Assembly (NCBI GenBank): GCA_003707065.3
Contig: PPXM03000001.1
Location: 1,674,001 to 1,738,000 of the forward strand
Reading direction: 5' to 3'
Length of the DNA: 64,000 nucleotides
Source of the DNA: Trigonopsis variabilis
Lineage: Eukaryota; Ascomycota; Trigonopsidomycetes; Trigonopsidales; Trigonopsidaceae
Part shown: piece by piece, positions 62,531 to 64,000 of the stretch
How positions within the stretch are numbered: position 1 is the stretch's first letter
How the letters are laid out: every line of letters starts with the position of its first letter
Notes under the pieces: generated by a model
Database searches by the model: none
Told to the model about the DNA's origin: nothing
Seen by the model: only the letters and a program-made list of their open reading frames with translations
Position numbers and translations under genes: made by a program

Positions 62531-64000
62531 ATGGCCGACCGACTGGTAAAACTCCTCGAAGCGTCCTTGGATTACCATCAATCGAATCTCGGTAAGTCCC
62601 CCGGCGGCGCCCCTGCTAAGATCAAGCCGAGCGCGAGCTGCGAAGCCTCGAAAAGACCCCTGGCTTCAGCACAGACCTCCTCACCGCCGTGGCCAATCCC
62701 CAGATCGCCCGCCCGGTCCGGCTGTCGGGCGCCATCTACTTCAAGAACCTGATCCGGCGCCGCTGGCGGGACGAGGAAGGGCACTACGGGCTTGCGCAGG
62801 GCGACGTCGACCTCATCAAGGCGTCCATTGTCACCTACATGATCCAGCTCGAGCCCAGTCTCCAGGCGCAGATCGGCGAGGCGATCAGCATCATGGCCGA
62901 GAGCGACTTCCCCGAGAACTGGCCCGGGCTTCTCGACGACCTGATTGCGCGGCTGTCGAGCGACGACTATGCGGTCAACAACGGCCTGCTGCTCATTGCC
63001 CACTCCATATTCAAGCGCTGGCGGCCGCTGTACCGGTCGAACGAGCTGTTCATCGAGATCAAGTTTGTCCTCGACAAGTTCGCCACGCCCTTCCTCCAGT
63101 TCTACCACCAGACCGACGAGAAAATCCAGGCCGACCCGCCTCTGCCCCAGCTGGACGCGCTGCTCGAGTCCCTGCTGCTGCTCAACAAGATCTTTTTCGA
63201 CCTGTCGTGCCAGGACCTGCCCGAGTTCTTCGAGGACCATCTCGACGACCTCATGGGCCTGTGCCACAAGTACCTGCTCTACACAAACCCCAAGCTCGAA
63301 GCGTCTGACGACGAGATATCGACCCTCGACAAGGTCAAGGCCGCCATCCTCGAGATCCTCCAGCTCTACACCCAGCGCTACGACGACGTCTTTGGCCGCC
63401 TCGTCCCCCAGTTTGTGCAGACCACGTGGAACCTGCTGGTCGAGCTGGGCCCCCAGCCCGTCTACGACCTGCTCGTGTCCAAGGCGCTCCAGTACCTGGC
63501 GTCGGTGGCCAAGAACAAGGCCCACGCGTCCATCTTCGAGGTCCCCGCCACGCTCAAGCTCGTGGTGGAAAAAGTCATTCTGCCCAACTGCGTCATCAGG
63601 CAATCGGACGAGGAGCTGTTTGAAGACGACCCGATCGAGTTTATCCGCCGCGATCTCGAAGGATCCGACTCGGACACCCGGCGGCGGGCGACGGGCGACT
63701 TTATCCGCGAGCTCAACGAAAACAACGAGCAGGCGGTCACCAGCATCATTCTCGACTGCATCAAGACCTTTCTCGCCCAGTACGCCGCCGACAAGGGCCG
63801 CCACTGGCGCCAGAAAGACACCGCCGTCTACCTGTTCTCGGCCGTCGCCGCCAAAGGCTCCGTCACCGCGGCAGGCCTCTCGTCGACGAACCTGCTGGTC
63901 GACATTGTCGACTTTTTTACCTCAAACATCGCCCCCGACCTCGTCACGCCCTCGACGCCGCCCATGCTCCGCGTCGACGCCGTCCGCTATATCCTGACCT
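62531..64000 (+). CDS. CSE1: Exportin-2 / importin-alpha re-exporter (partial)
   Basis: Exon 1 is 62531-62591; a 35-nt intron (62592-62626, GTAAGT donor, GCTAAG branch-like motif, AAG acceptor) follows; exon 2 runs from 62627 past the window end. The acceptor could instead be 6 nt earlier, in the same frame. The product is a HEAT-repeat karyopherin: ARPVRLSGAIYFKNLIRRRW, QIGEAISIMAESDFPENWPGLL, IFKRWRPLYRSNELF, DLPEFFEDHLDDLM and ELFEDDPIEFIRRDLEGSD, colinear with yeast Cse1. It returns importin alpha from nucleus to cytosol with RanGTP. About 478 of about 960 residues are present. Confidence 0.96.

Noticed and set aside
62945-63997. 350-codon plus-strand frame inside CSE1
   Set aside because: Ser/Thr/Arg-rich alternative frame of CSE1; the CSE1 frame aligns along its whole length.

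Overview
The window is nuclear DNA of an ascomycete fungus, probably a yeast-like lineage outside the Saccharomyces and Candida groups. The evidence is spliced protein genes with fungal-type products (Zn2Cys6 regulators, a Knr4/Smi1 protein, a Vrg4 GDP-mannose carrier, an opsin-related protein, a Pho85 kinase). It also has genes that Saccharomyces lacks: tuberin TSC2, methylcrotonyl-CoA carboxylase and branched-chain ketoacid dehydrogenase. CTG codons fall at conserved leucine positions (for example in FRS1 and PHO85), so the standard code is used. I cannot place it to genus from sequence alone.

Layout. 0-6 kb, minus strand: a partial CAP-Gly coiled-coil protein, a Ser/Ala/Gly repeat protein with a hydrophobic tail, and a Red1/ZFC3H1-type zinc-finger protein. 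7-12.7 kb: a complete class II myosin heavy chain. 13-31.9 kb is metabolic: transaldolase, biotin-carrying methylcrotonyl-CoA carboxylase subunit, an ACSF2-type acyl-CoA synthetase, a PaiB-like FMN-binding protein, a Zn2Cys6 regulator, a tRNA-Leu(UAA), branched-chain ketoacid dehydrogenase E1-beta, a second Zn2Cys6 regulator and 6-phosphogluconolactonase. 32.8-46.5 kb: Pho85 kinase, a retinal-less opsin-related protein, cytosolic Phe-tRNA synthetase beta, a Bre4-like membrane protein and a Cdc13-type B cyclin. 47-64 kb: a HIT protein, Knr4, a CorA/Alr-type Mg2+ transporter, Vrg4, mitochondrial Mto1, Tsc2 and the 5' part of the exportin Cse1.

How they fit together. The 15-27 kb block has two steps of leucine/branched-chain catabolism (E1-beta and the MCC alpha subunit) next to an acyl-CoA synthetase and two regulators; transaldolase and 6-phosphogluconolactonase belong to the pentose phosphate pathway. 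Myosin II, the B cyclin and Pho85 serve the cell cycle; Knr4 and Vrg4 serve the cell wall; Tsc2 is the expected GAP upstream of Rheb/TOR.

The most unusual property is gene structure. I reconstructed 22 introns by restoring conserved protein motifs. Twenty are 31-50 nt and fourteen are 31-36 nt, nearly all with a CTAAC/CTGAC branch motif only 3-7 nt before the AG. PHO85 contains a 9-nt microexon, and the tRNA intron is also only 9 nt. TATA boxes in five genes lie about 30-40 bp before the ATG. The right-hand 20 kb is strewn with unrelated short tandem repeats, one of which encodes part of the Mto1 presequence. No transposon, provirus, CRISPR array or rRNA was recognised.
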